A stretch of 64,000 nucleotides of DNA from DAOVXM01 sp963746255 (GTDB lineage Bacteria; Chloroflexota; Anaerolineae; Anaerolineales; UBA4823): NCBI GenBank assembly GCA_963746255.1, contig CAVVAJ010000009.1, forward strand, positions 434,001-498,000. The letters run 5' to 3'. Numbering within the stretch: the stretch's first letter is position 1; the number at the start of each line of letters is the position of its first letter. A model generated the notes under the pieces. It made no database searches. It had not been told where the DNA came from and saw only the letters and a program-made list of their open reading frames with translations. Positions 53,758 through 61,944 of this stretch are shown one piece after another. The position numbers were made by a program, and so were the translations under genes.

Positions 53758-55676
53758 AGTTATTCGTACCCGGCCGGATATGTTTGTTTGGCGAGCATTC
53801 AGATTGGGCGGGAGGCTACCGTCGGATCAACGCTGACATCTCAAAAGGCAATACATTGATTTGCGGTACCGATCAGGGTATTTACGCCGATGTGGAGCCA
53901 CACCCGACATGTTTAGTGCTCTCTTCAAATTTACCAGATGGTTCTCGTTTCGGTCCACATGAGATCCCGATGCATGCCGAGACACTTTTACAAGTGGCTC
54001 AAGAGGGTGGTTTTTGGAGCTATATCGCCGGGGTAGCTTACCAAGCTCTCACCCACTACCATGTCCGTGGATTGGTTATCGATAACTTCAAGACAGACTT
54101 GCCTATTAAGAAAGGGCTCTCTTCCAGTGCGGCAATCAGTGTTCTAGCTGCGCGGGCCTTTAACCGTGTCTATGATCTAAAACTGACCACACGCGGTGAG
54201 ATGGAATTAGCATATCAGGGTGAAATCACCACCCCATCACGCTGCGGCCGAATGGATCAAGGCTGCGCCTACGGAAACCGACCGGTATTGATGACATTTG
54301 ATGGTGACACTCTTCACACTCAACTCCTTCAAGTACCTGAGACACTTTATTACGTGATCGTGGACCTGAATGCTCAAAAAGACACAATGGGAATACTCAA
54401 ATGCCTAAACCGCTGTTACCCATTCGCAGAAAATGAGGTTGAGCGCGGCGTTCAGGAACTGCTTGGACCGGTAAACCAACAGATAGTCGATCAGGCTGTA
54501 GAAGTGTTAAACCTGTCTGATGGTGAGAGATTAGGCGCATTGATGGTAGAAGCTCAGCAAATGTTTGACAAGTATGCGGCGCGTGCATGCCCAGAGGAAT
54601 TGGCTGCACCGGTTCTACACCAAGTATTGGGTAATAAACAAATCACACCCCATATTTTTGGCGGTAAAGGTGTTGGCTCACAGGGAGATGGGACAGCTCA
54701 ATTCTTGGCGCGCAGCGAAAATGATCAACAAGCGATCGTTGAGATCATCGAACGTGAATTAGGCATGTCGTCGCTTTTGCTGACGATCCGTCCCGGACTG
54801 AAAGTCCGCAAAGCATTAATTCCTGCTGCTGGTTTCGGTACACGTATGTTCCCGGCAACAAAGGCCACTAAAAAAGAGCTGTTCCCAGTTATCGACCGGG
54901 ATGGGATTGCCAAACCAGCGCTTTTGTATATTGTGGAAGAGGCGCTTCAGGCTGGGATTGAGGAAGTCATCATTATCGTCCAAGAGGCTGATCTCGAAGA
55001 TTTCGAGGCTTTTTTCACGGCGCCGCTTTCCATAGAGAACTTCAATAAACTCCCACCTCATTTTCAGGATTATGCTAATCGGATATTAGATATCGGACAC
55101 CGGGTAAGTTTAGTGGTCCAGAACAATCAGGAGGGATTCGGACATGCCGTATATGCCGCCCGTGAAGCAATTGGGGATGAGCCTTTCCTCTTAATGCTCG
55201 GTGATCACCTCTACCGGGCAGACAACGAAGTGTCTTGTGCTCAGCAACTATTAGAGGCATACCAGACACATGGGGTCAGTGTCCTTGGATTGAGGCGTAC
55301 ACCTGAGCAGCAGATCCAGAATTTCGGTACGATTGCCGGTGTTTGGATTGATGAAGACAGTTTGCTGAATGTCACCGAATTCGCTGAAAAACCTACTATC
55401 GATTACGCCCGGACAAATCTCTATATCCCAGGATTACCGGACGGGGAATATTTGACTGTATTTGGTCAGTATGTGCTCAAACCCCAGATATTTGACTACC
55501 TGGCAGAGCATATTGCCAATAATGTCCGCCAGGCTGGTGAATTCCAGCTGACATCCGCTTTGGATGGCCTGCGTCAGGAAGATGGGTTTATGGGGCTTAT
55601 GATAGCGGGACGCCGATTTGATATAGGCTTGCCGCTATCTTACTTAGAAACGCTGCAGGCGTTCCACCAAGAGTAG
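53754..55676 (+). CDS. Bifunctional GHMP sugar kinase / nucleotidyltransferase (sugar-1-phosphate pyrophosphorylase)
   Basis: A 640-residue fusion. Residues 1 to about 335 form a GHMP-superfamily kinase related to galactokinase and mevalonate kinase: GRICLFGEHSDWAGG is motif 1, PIKKGLSSSAAISVLAARAF is the phosphate-binding motif 2, and FGGKGVGSQGDGTAQFL is motif 3. From residue about 345 a nucleotidyltransferase like UTP-glucose-1-phosphate uridylyltransferase begins with ALIPAAGFGTRMFPATKA and KELFPVID, and continues with VVQNNQEGFGHAVYAAREA and LMLGDHLY. The start ATG 53754 follows AAGGAGTGG; the frame is open further upstream from 53583. The fusion predicts direct conversion of a free sugar to an NDP-sugar by two steps in one protein. 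The sugar is not evident. Confidence 0.87.
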   Translation: MKLFVPGRICLFGEHSDWAGGYRRINADISKGNTLICGTDQGIYADVEPHPTCLVLSSNLPDGSRFGPHEIPMHAETLLQVAQEGGFWSYIAGVAYQALTHYHVRGLVIDNFKTDLPIKKGLSSSAAISVLAARAFNRVYDLKLTTRGEMELAYQGEITTPSRCGRMDQGCAYGNRPVLMTFDGDTLHTQLLQVPETLYYVIVDLNAQKDTMGILKCLNRCYPFAENEVERGVQELLGPVNQQIVDQAVEVLNLSDGERLGALMVEAQQMFDKYAARACPEELAAPVLHQVLGNKQITPHIFGGKGVGSQGDGTAQFLARSENDQQAIVEIIERELGMSSLLLTIRPGLKVRKALIPAAGFGTRMFPATKATKKELFPVIDRDGIAKPALLYIVEEALQAGIEEVIIIVQEADLEDFEAFFTAPLSIENFNKLPPHFQDYANRILDIGHRVSLVVQNNQEGFGHAVYAAREAIGDEPFLLMLGDHLYRADNEVSCAQQLLEAYQTHGVSVLGLRRTPEQQIQNFGTIAGVWIDEDSLLNVTEFAEKPTIDYARTNLYIPGLPDGEYLTVFGQYVLKPQIFDYLAEHIANNVRQAGEFQLTSALDGLRQEDGFMGLMIAGRRFDIGLPLSYLETLQAFHQE

Positions 55677-55682
55677 TATAGA

Positions 55683-55711
55683 AAATCGCCACTCCAAGAG
55701 AAGCGGCGATT
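55683..55711. terminator. Hairpin between converging genes, probable terminator
   Basis: ATCGCCACT pairs with AGCGGCGAT (one mismatch) around CCAAGAGA. The plus side is followed by TATATT and the minus side by TTTTC. The kinase-pyrophosphorylase gene and the regulator gene end on both sides of it. Confidence 0.55.
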
Positions 55712-55733
55712 ATATTGATCATCTTGCTACCGA

Positions 55734-56405
55734 TTATTCGATATCCAGTCGGTAGCCGACACCGCGGATAGTTTTAAGATATTTTGGCTTGCGGGGGTTC
55801 TCCTCGATTGCTCTTCTCAGCCAGCTGATGTGGACATCCAATGTGCGCGTATCGCCGGTATATTCTGTCCGCCAAACATGTCGAAAAAGTGTTTCTCGTA
55901 AGACTACGTCTCCAACATGTTCCATAAGGGTTTGTAGCAGGCTGGTTAAACGAGGGTTGAGTTGGGCTTCTCGGTCCTCGCAGGTTACATGTTTCCGTTC
56001 CAGATCCAGTTTTATTGGTCCTGCTTTCAGAACATTTTTGCCCTCTGCAGGGACGAATGGCTTGATACGGTTGAAAAGTTTCCGCGAGGTAAATGGCAGC
56101 GAAAGGATTACGTTGGGAATAGTATTATCGGTGAATGGGTGATCAGGGTTTTCGATAACAATGATGGGCAGGGTATCTGCAGACATTCGGATTGTGCGGC
56201 ATACGCGTATGCCGCTTGACCGAAAAGATGCTGCATTGATAATAATGAAATGAGGATTGCTAGAATCAATTAATTCTAAGGCTGCGGAACCTGATGGGAC
56301 AACCTCAATGTGCAGCCCTTTCTTACGTAAGGTAGGCACAAAAGACGGATTTGCCGTCCGGGCACCTTCAATCCAAATAACGTTGGCATTCATCCTCACC
56401 TGCAT
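55734..56405 (-). CDS. Winged-helix regulator with degenerate (pseudo-)receiver domain
   Basis: The C-terminal 100 residues are an OmpR-type winged helix with LNPRLTSLLQTLMEHVGDVV, then LDVHISWLRRAIEENP, and the closing TIRGVGYRLD. The N-terminal 110 residues have the receiver-like alternation (VIWIEGARTANPSFVPTLRK, HFIIINAASFRSSG, LPIIVIENPD), but the usual phospho-accepting aspartate position reads IINAAS, and the acidic pair near the N-terminus is also missing. It therefore cannot be switched on by phosphorylation in the normal way. The frame is open to 56492; starts at 56405 (MQVRMNANVIW) or 56393 fit the domain border. No kinase is nearby. Confidence 0.82.
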   Translation of the reverse strand: MQVRMNANVIWIEGARTANPSFVPTLRKKGLHIEVVPSGSAALELIDSSNPHFIIINAASFRSSGIRVCRTIRMSADTLPIIVIENPDHPFTDNTIPNVILSLPFTSRKLFNRIKPFVPAEGKNVLKAGPIKLDLERKHVTCEDREAQLNPRLTSLLQTLMEHVGDVVLRETLFRHVWRTEYTGDTRTLDVHISWLRRAIEENPRKPKYLKTIRGVGYRLDIE

Positions 56406-56653
56406 ATTCGCTCCTGGCTTGTACCTTGAACGCGGCCCGGTCGCCCAAGAGTAATGATTATACCGTAATCTTAAAAAATCGGATATAGCCATTCAGTACT
56501 TATATATTATTTATGTGGCAATCCCGTGTTGCCTCTCATCTCACCCCATGATAGAATACTCCCATCAGACAGGTGATTTCTTGAATGCCATAAGAACAAT
56601 ATTTGGCAACATCAGCAAATCTTTATCACCTGAGGATCCTGGGAAAAGTGATT

Positions 56654-57223
56654 ATGTCGGACATGGTAGAAGTTGTGATTGATAGCATCCGCGTTAGCCT
56701 GATGTCACAGCAGCGTATAGTAATTCTACGTGAGGTCAATGCAGAACGCTATTTACCAATCTGGATCGGAATTTATGAAGCTGAAGCGATTACGATTGCC
56801 TTACAGGAAGTCGAAGTCGCCCGCCCTCTTACCCATGATCTGCTTAAAAATATCTTCACAGAATTCAATGTATCAGTGTTGCGGGTTGAAGTTGCGGCAT
56901 TACAAGATAACACTTTCTTTGGTATTATCGTCGCTGAGCTAAACGGAAAGACGCTGAACATTGACGCTCGTCCTTCAGATGCTTTAAACTTGGCTGTCCG
57001 TACTCACGTGCCTATCTTCGTTGCCCATTCTGTTATGGATTCGGTCGGCATCATCCCCGAAGATGACCTGCAGGAGGAAACCGAGGAAGAAGCCGAGGAA
57101 CTGCTCATGGAAGATGTAGAATCGAGCGAAGAGCGGCTTTCTGTTTTTGAAGATTTCCTTGAAGGTCTGGATATTAAAACGGATGATGATGAGGATGAGG
57201 ATGAGGACAAAGCGGTGGAATGA
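56654..57223 (+). CDS. Bifunctional nuclease domain (BFN/DUF151) protein
   Basis: A 189-residue protein from ATG 56654 (MSDMVEVVIDSIRVSLM). The BFN domain covers residues 1-135, with YLPIWIGIYEAEAITIAL and ARPLTHDLLKNIF, and the characteristic IDARPSDALNLAVRTHVPIFV. The C-terminal 50 residues are very acidic (DDDEDEDEDKA). The domain was named for dual DNase/RNase activity in plants; in bacteria its role is unknown. The frame is open upstream from 56603. It is followed by a terminator and dnaB. Confidence 0.85.
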   Translation: MSDMVEVVIDSIRVSLMSQQRIVILREVNAERYLPIWIGIYEAEAITIALQEVEVARPLTHDLLKNIFTEFNVSVLRVEVAALQDNTFFGIIVAELNGKTLNIDARPSDALNLAVRTHVPIFVAHSVMDSVGIIPEDDLQEETEEEAEELLMEDVESSEERLSVFEDFLEGLDIKTDDDEDEDEDKAVE

Positions 57224-57244
57224 TTGCTGCCAACCGAGCAATAT

Positions 57245-57312
57245 ACCGGGGTACGCCGGCGAACGCTGACACTCAATTGGACAGCATTCAGGCCATACAC
57301 CCCGGTTTTTTT
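57245..57312 (+). terminator. Terminator with long loop after the BFN gene
   Basis: ACCGGGGT (57245-57252) pairs with ACCCCGGT (57299-57306), which is followed by TTTTTT. The long loop contains further small palindromes. The position fits an end of transcription before dnaB. Confidence 0.6.
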
Positions 57313-57407
57313 GTCAAGTTTGGCAGGTTTTAAGGCATATCTTTCGCAGCTAAAAGTATGCCGGCGGCGACCCCAATAATCTTAAACAACGGATATGAAT
57401 TAATGCA

Positions 57408-58784
57408 ATGAGTGATTATAAGCCTTCTGGTCGGGATGCAACTTCGTCAGCTCCGGTAGTACCGCACAGCCGTGAAGCGGAGGAATCTGTTATCGGTTCC
57501 ATATTGATCAATCCCGAAGCATACTATGACGTCGCCCAATTTTTGCAGCAAGACGATTTTTATATCCGCCGCCATGGCTGGATTTGGGAATCGTTCACCC
57601 GGCTACATGAGAAACGCAGCCCGATTGATTTCCTCACTGTCTCTGAAGAACTGGACCAAATGGAAGTGCTGGCTGAGGTCGGTGGTGCCGCATATATCTC
57701 TGCCTTGATCAATAACGTACCAACCTCGCTGCATGCTGAAGCATACGGGCACATCGTTGAGGAGACCTCCATACGCAGACGGATGCTCAATGCCGCCAAT
57801 GAGATCGCCAAGCTAGCATACAAACAAGATATAAGTGTTGAAGCGGTAATGGATGACGCTGAAAAAGCGGTATTCGGTGTCAGTGAGCGGCGCATGACAC
57901 GCGATTTGCAATCCATCCAGCAAGTGCTTAGCGATTACTACGATCGCATTGACCAGCTGGCCAGTCGCGATGAAGATATGTTCGGTGTCCCAACCGGGTT
58001 TATTGACCTCGACCGCTTGCTGATGGGATTGCAGCCCTCCGATTTGAGCATTATCGCCGGACGGCCTGGGATGGGAAAGACAGCATTCATGCTTACAGCT
58101 GCTAAAAATGCCGCTCAGATACATAAGAAGCACGTCGCCATATTCTCCCTCGAGATGTCCAACGAACAACTCGTGCAGCGGCTGATTTCCCAGGAGACAG
58201 GTATTGATTCTCAGCGTTTGCGTACTGGTCGATTGGATGATGATGAATGGCCGAAGTTCACCCACGCGATTGAAGTGCTCAGCGACTCACGAATTTTCTT
58301 AGATGATACGCCTGCGCTCACACCATTGCAGCTGCGTACCAAAAGCCGTCGCCTGCACTTGGAATACAACCTGGATTTAATCTTAGTTGATTATTTGCAG
58401 CTGATGTCCAGCGGCACGCGCTCCGAAAACCGTGTCCAGGAGGTCTCCTATATCTCGCGAAATCTAAAGGTAATGGCGCGTGAACTGAATGTCCCCGTCC
58501 TGGCTGCTGCCCAGCTTTCCAGAGCTGTTGAGCAGCGAGCTGATAAGGAACCGCAGCTCTCCGATCTACGCGAATCTGGTTCGCTCGAACAGGATGCGGA
58601 TATCGTGATGTTCATCCATCGGCCAGAAGTATATGAGAAAGATACGCTCAAGCAGAACATCGCGCAGATCAAAATCGCAAAGCATCGTAATGGCCCAGTT
58701 GGAACGATTGAGCTGATCTTTCGCCATAATTTGGCCAAATTCGAGAATGCAGCTACCCATGTGGTTGACTTAAATAAAGTCTGA
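57408..58784 (+). CDS. dnaB: Replicative DNA helicase DnaB
   Basis: A 458-residue hexameric replicative helicase. The N-terminal domain (about 15-120: PHSREAEESVIGSILINPEA) leads to a RecA-type C-terminal domain with Walker A GRPGMGKTAFML, Walker B DLILVDYLQLMS, and SDLRESGSLEQDADIVMF, all diagnostic. The ATG 57408 lies at the end of a weakly AT-rich leader. It is followed after 31 bases by a DnaD-domain gene and a DnaC-like gene, so the replication start machinery is encoded in one cluster. Confidence 0.97.
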   Translation: MSDYKPSGRDATSSAPVVPHSREAEESVIGSILINPEAYYDVAQFLQQDDFYIRRHGWIWESFTRLHEKRSPIDFLTVSEELDQMEVLAEVGGAAYISALINNVPTSLHAEAYGHIVEETSIRRRMLNAANEIAKLAYKQDISVEAVMDDAEKAVFGVSERRMTRDLQSIQQVLSDYYDRIDQLASRDEDMFGVPTGFIDLDRLLMGLQPSDLSIIAGRPGMGKTAFMLTAAKNAAQIHKKHVAIFSLEMSNEQLVQRLISQETGIDSQRLRTGRLDDDEWPKFTHAIEVLSDSRIFLDDTPALTPLQLRTKSRRLHLEYNLDLILVDYLQLMSSGTRSENRVQEVSYISRNLKVMARELNVPVLAAAQLSRAVEQRADKEPQLSDLRESGSLEQDADIVMFIHRPEVYEKDTLKQNIAQIKIAKHRNGPVGTIELIFRHNLAKFENAATHVVDLNKV

Positions 58785-58815
58785 TAATTATATTGCCGTT
58801 CCAATTATCCGAGCG

Positions 58816-59517
58816 ATGGGCGATTTCGAAGGATTTTCAACAGAACAACCAGGCATGATCCAGATACCGGAGGAGTTCTTTACTGCGGTGCTGCCAGAGG
58901 TTGATGATCTAGCAGAGTTGAAGATGACGCTTTATCTTATCTGGCAGATAAGCATGCAAGATGGACCGCTGCGATATCTACGCCTGTCCGCCATGGAATC
59001 GGATAAAGCTCTACTAACGAGTCTAGCTGCCGATCCTGGAGAAGCACACCTGCAGCTACTCCATGGCTTGGGCTTAGCGACTGATCGTCGCACCTTGTTA
59101 TGTGGCAGCCCAAGCGGTGATGATACTGCCAAATTATACTTCCTGAACACACCGCGCAGCCGGACCGCCGTGGGAGCGCTGGAGCGGGGTGAGTGGCTTC
59201 CAGAGGAGGCAGAAGGCCTATCGGTTGGGCTGCCAGAGAAGCGCAATATCTACCAACTCTACGAAGCCAATATCGGTCCGCTGACACCGATGATCGCGGA
59301 GACCTTGCGCGATGCTGAGGATACTTATCCAAACGGTTGGATTGAAGAAGCCCTCCAAATTGCGGTGATGAAAAACATCCGTAATTGGCGTTATATCGCC
59401 GCGATCCTAGAACGCTGGCAGAATGAAGGCAAGAATGAGCGAAAAGATCGACAAGACAATCAAGAAGATCGCCGCCGCTACATCGAAGGCGAGTACTCAG
59501 ACTTCATCGAACACTGA
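58816..59517 (+). CDS. DnaD-domain protein (primosome component)
   Basis: A 233-residue protein. The C-terminal 90 residues carry a DnaD/DnaB-II domain (IYQLYEANIGPLTPMIAETL, then GWIEEALQIAVMKNIRNWRYI, then AAILERWQNEG), including the YxxxIRN-like element that ends the domain. The N-terminal part (EFFTAVLPEVDDLAELKM, LSAMESDKALL) resembles a winged helix. In Firmicutes DnaD helps load the replicative helicase. Between dnaB and a DnaC-like ATPase the role is probably the same. Its 3' end overlaps the next gene by about 80 bases in another frame. Confidence 0.87.
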   Translation: MGDFEGFSTEQPGMIQIPEEFFTAVLPEVDDLAELKMTLYLIWQISMQDGPLRYLRLSAMESDKALLTSLAADPGEAHLQLLHGLGLATDRRTLLCGSPSGDDTAKLYFLNTPRSRTAVGALERGEWLPEEAEGLSVGLPEKRNIYQLYEANIGPLTPMIAETLRDAEDTYPNGWIEEALQIAVMKNIRNWRYIAAILERWQNEGKNERKDRQDNQEDRRRYIEGEYSDFIEH

Positions 59518-60850
59518 CCCGCTATATCGCCGGGATGTCCCCCTGCCGGGCGACCCGGATTGTCCAATTTGTGAAGGTGTCGGGTATTTGCGCCAAGACC
59601 TGCCGGTGGGTCATCCGGACTTTGGCAGGCTGTCAATTTGCAGCTGCCGGCATAACGAAGTGAGCCAACAGGTTCACCAGCGGTTATTTGCCCACAGCAA
59701 TCTCGCCGAGTTGACTCACCTGACCTTTGAGAATTTTGAGCGTCGCGGCCATATCGGCATCCCTACCCAGCAGGCCGCTTCTTTAGAGAACGCTTTCAAC
59801 CAAGCCCAGCATTATTCCCAGCATCTCAATGGTTGGTTGCTCCTGCAGGGTAAGTTCGGCTGTGGGAAAACCCACATCGCGGCGGCGGTTGCCAATTTCA
59901 CAGTTTCGATTGGGGTCCCGACCCTCTTTATCACTGTACCTGATTTGCTTGATACACTGCGTAACACATACCAGGTGCCGGATATTACATTTGAAGAACA
60001 GTTCAATGAAGTTAAACGGATCCCTTTTTTGATCTTGGATGATTTCGGTACACAAAACGCAACCCCCTGGGCGCAGGAAAAATTATTCCAGATCATCAAC
60101 TACCGCTACATCAACCGGTTACCGCTGGTAGTCACGACTAATTTAGGGCTTGACCAGATTGAGGAACGGATCAGCTCGCGTTTGCAGGACCCAGATTTGG
60201 TTGCCCGAATACGTATCATGGCACCCGATTTCCGCCGCCCGTTGGAAGATATCGGCCATCCGGAGTTGTCCACTTTGGTGCACCTATATGATCGATCTTT
60301 CGCGAATTTCGATCTACGCAAGCAGGAGGGCTTATCCCAAGAAGAGCTAAAAAGCCTGGAAAAGGCATTTGACGCAGCCCGAGGCTATGCCGACCGACCA
60401 AACGGCTGGTTGGTGCTCACCGGACCTTACGGCTGTGGGAAAACACACCTGGCAGCTGCGATCGCAAATTACCGCACAGACCTGGAGACACCACCTTTAT
60501 TTGTCGTTGTACCAGATCTGCTCGATCACCTGCGGGCGACTTTCAACCCTGCCAGTCCTGTTAGCCTCGACCGTCGTTTTGAAGAGGTGCGCAAAGCCAC
60601 CTTGCTGGTTTTGGACGATCTCGGCACGCAGTCGATGACTCCCTGGGTGCGCGAGAAGCTCTACCAACTCTTTAATTACCGCTACAACGCCAAGCTGCCA
60701 ACCGTTATCACCACTGCTGATACCCTGGATGAGATCGATCCGCGTATCCGCAGCCGTATGTTGGACCGCCGCTTATGCACCTTCTACGGAATCACTGTCC
60801 CCAGCTATCAGGGTGCCCCCCGCCCAAGCTCCCGTAAACCACGTAAATAA
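59435..60850 (+). CDS. DnaC/DnaI-like helicase loader with two AAA+ domains in tandem
   Basis: A 471-residue protein. After an N-terminal tail, four cysteines (C43, C46, C69, C71: CPICEGVGY and SICSCRHN) probably bind zinc, as in DnaI. A first AAA+ domain follows with Walker A GKFGCGKTH (139-147) and Walker B FLILDDFGTQ (198-207), then a second with Walker A GPYGCGKTH (330-338) and Walker B LLVLDDLGTQ (390-399). Both have the AxNYRY-like and TTA/TTN sensor regions. Ordinary DnaC/DnaI loaders have a single such domain. The two halves are clearly related, so this is an internal duplication. The start at 59435 (MSEKIDKTIKK) follows GAAGG; 59423 is an alternative. It lies downstream of dnaB and the DnaD-like gene. 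Confidence 0.88.
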   Translation: MSEKIDKTIKKIAAATSKASTQTSSNTDPLYRRDVPLPGDPDCPICEGVGYLRQDLPVGHPDFGRLSICSCRHNEVSQQVHQRLFAHSNLAELTHLTFENFERRGHIGIPTQQAASLENAFNQAQHYSQHLNGWLLLQGKFGCGKTHIAAAVANFTVSIGVPTLFITVPDLLDTLRNTYQVPDITFEEQFNEVKRIPFLILDDFGTQNATPWAQEKLFQIINYRYINRLPLVVTTNLGLDQIEERISSRLQDPDLVARIRIMAPDFRRPLEDIGHPELSTLVHLYDRSFANFDLRKQEGLSQEELKSLEKAFDAARGYADRPNGWLVLTGPYGCGKTHLAAAIANYRTDLETPPLFVVVPDLLDHLRATFNPASPVSLDRRFEEVRKATLLVLDDLGTQSMTPWVREKLYQLFNYRYNAKLPTVITTADTLDEIDPRIRSRMLDRRLCTFYGITVPSYQGAPRPSSRKPRK

Positions 60851-60868
60851 CCTATTCAGGAAAATACA

Positions 60869-61066
60869 ATGTCAGAAGAGCAAGCACAGTGTTTAAAATG
60901 CGGTCGCGAATCAGAGCATATTCCGTTAATTCAACTGCTTTACAAAGGGCAATCGCTGTGGATTTGCCCGCAGCACCTGCCAATTTTGATTCACAAGCCA
61001 GCAGAATTAACCGACCTCCTTCCGGGTATCGATCAGCATGCCGCGGATGTCGACCACCATCATTGA
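60869..61066 (+). CDS. Small cysteine/histidine protein
   Basis: A 65-residue protein with CLKCGRESEHIP and ICPQHLPIL, which together give a C-x2-C ... C-x2-H metal-binding pattern typical of a small zinc ribbon. The C-terminus is histidine-rich (HAADVDHHH). The ATG follows AGGAAAATACA. It starts 18 bases after the helicase loader stop, so it probably belongs to the same transcript. The function is unknown. Confidence 0.7.
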   Translation: MSEEQAQCLKCGRESEHIPLIQLLYKGQSLWICPQHLPILIHKPAELTDLLPGIDQHAADVDHHH

Positions 61067-61491
61067 GAGATACTTCAACTCTATCTAGAGCAATCTGGAC
61101 CAGAATATTATCCCCCAAGACTCTAAGCCAGACCAGTAAGAACTCAAAATCAACAGCAGGATAAGTGTAAGAAAAAATAATCTAGCAGGTCAGTATATTT
61201 GATTTCTTGGATGGCCAGATGTCCCAACGAGATTGTGACACTTCCCTAGCCTAAACGCTGGCTGATCTGATGGGACAAATTATGACCGGAGGGGTACCGG
61301 GTTTAGCGGGGAAAATCTACCTGCTCGGGTATTAGACTTCGCGAGTCGTAGCCTGCGGTGTCGTGGACATCAACGACCGAGCCAACCAACAGTTTCATAA
61401 ATTTGAGCAGTCTGTCATGCATATTGTGAAATCGACAACACCCCTCGATAAATGGCCGGATTTGCTTTAATTGTTGGCGAAAACACGTCTA
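61067..61491. other. Gene-free region
   Basis: About 425 bases separate the small zinc protein from the leader-RNA unit. No frame has both a ribosome binding site and a recognisable composition. No terminator was seen for the upstream cluster. Confidence 0.35.
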
Positions 61492-61519
61492 TTGACAGCT
61501 TTTTCATTTATGTGATACT
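61492..61519 (+). promoter_or_regulatory. Sigma-70-type promoter
   Basis: TTGACA (61492-61497, perfect -35) and GATACT (61514-61519) are separated by 16 bases, with TGT directly before the -10, an extended -10 element. A transcript would begin near 61526. It is the clearest promoter in the window and leads the leader unit. Confidence 0.8.
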
Positions 61520-61597
61520 ATGCAAAGTATACTGCAGCGGGTGGTTGATTGCCCCTGCCGCCGCCTCTGCCATCCCACCTAAGAGGAGGTGATGTCG

Positions 61598-61654
61598 ATG
61601 AACGATTGTAGTACCATACAAAGCGCTGCGACATCCCTCCTCCTGAACGGATAA
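61598..61654 (+). CDS. 18-codon leader peptide
   Basis: ATG 61598 lies six bases after AAGAGGAGGTGATG (61581-61594), one of the strongest ribosome binding sites possible, and the frame ends at TAA 61652-61654. The peptide is short and mostly polar (MNDCSTIQSAATSLLLNG), without runs of one amino acid that would mark it as a classical amino-acid attenuator. Its translation would disturb the 61623-61668 hairpin, so ribosome position could control the downstream terminator. Confidence 0.5.
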   Translation: MNDCSTIQSAATSLLLNG

Positions 61655-61671
61655 GGTTGTCGCAGCGCACA

Positions 61672-61705
61672 CAAGTGGCCGTCCTTATGGGCGGCTGCTT
61701 GTTTT
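61672..61705 (+). terminator. Intrinsic terminator of the leader unit
   Basis: CAAGTGGCCGTCC and GGGCGGCTGCTTG form 13 base pairs (three G-U) around TTAT, followed by TTTT. A second weaker hairpin with TTTTTT follows at 61753-61776 (CACTG-TTG-CAGTG). Confidence 0.85.
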
Positions 61706-61906
61706 CTGGTGGACACTGGGTTATCACTTGCGGTCTCCGCCAACAAATCACACACTGTTGCAGTGAGGGTTTTTTCTGCTGGGATGGTTTCAGTCCGATT
61801 GGACTTTTAAACCACATTGTGTGCTCCAATTATTGGCAGCGCAGGGCATTGAAATCTTACTACTCGCTAAAAAGCATAGGTGACCGGAACAAGGATCTAC
61901 CTGGGG

Positions 61907-61912
61907 TATAAT
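61907..61912 (+). promoter_or_regulatory. Probable -10 element for the mutase B12-subunit gene
   Basis: TATAAT, a perfect -10 hexamer, lies 33 bases before the ATG at 61945, with GAGAGG in the leader as ribosome binding site. The matching -35 is weak. It would give this operon its own promoter downstream of the leader unit's terminators. Confidence 0.45.
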
Positions 61913-61944
61913 CGAATCAAACTCTGATATAACGAGAGGCTTAT

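Larger units (their letters stand above)
61526..61705 (+). ncRNA. Candidate regulatory leader RNA with switchable hairpins and terminator
   Basis: Several pairings exclude each other. CACCT (61576-61580) pairs with AGGTG (61587-61591), hiding the ribosome binding site. GAGGAGGTGATGTC (61583-61596) can pair with GACATCCCTCCTC (61630-61642) with one bulged T. GCGCTGCGACA (61623-61633) pairs perfectly with TGTCGCAGCGC (61658-61668), sharing bases with the second pairing. Then a 13-bp terminator stem follows (61672-61705). An 18-codon frame with a near-perfect ribosome binding site lies inside. The order resembles an attenuator or riboswitch. It matches no RNA family known to me. Confidence 0.6.

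Noticed and set aside
61518..61829. 103-codon frame on the minus strand
   Set aside because: It covers the promoter, leader ORF and terminator of the plus strand, and has no ribosome binding site.
61490..61940. Cobalamin riboswitch ahead of the B12-dependent mutase genes
   Set aside because: No B12-box-like conserved segment was found, and the structure seen is a short leader with ORF and terminator.
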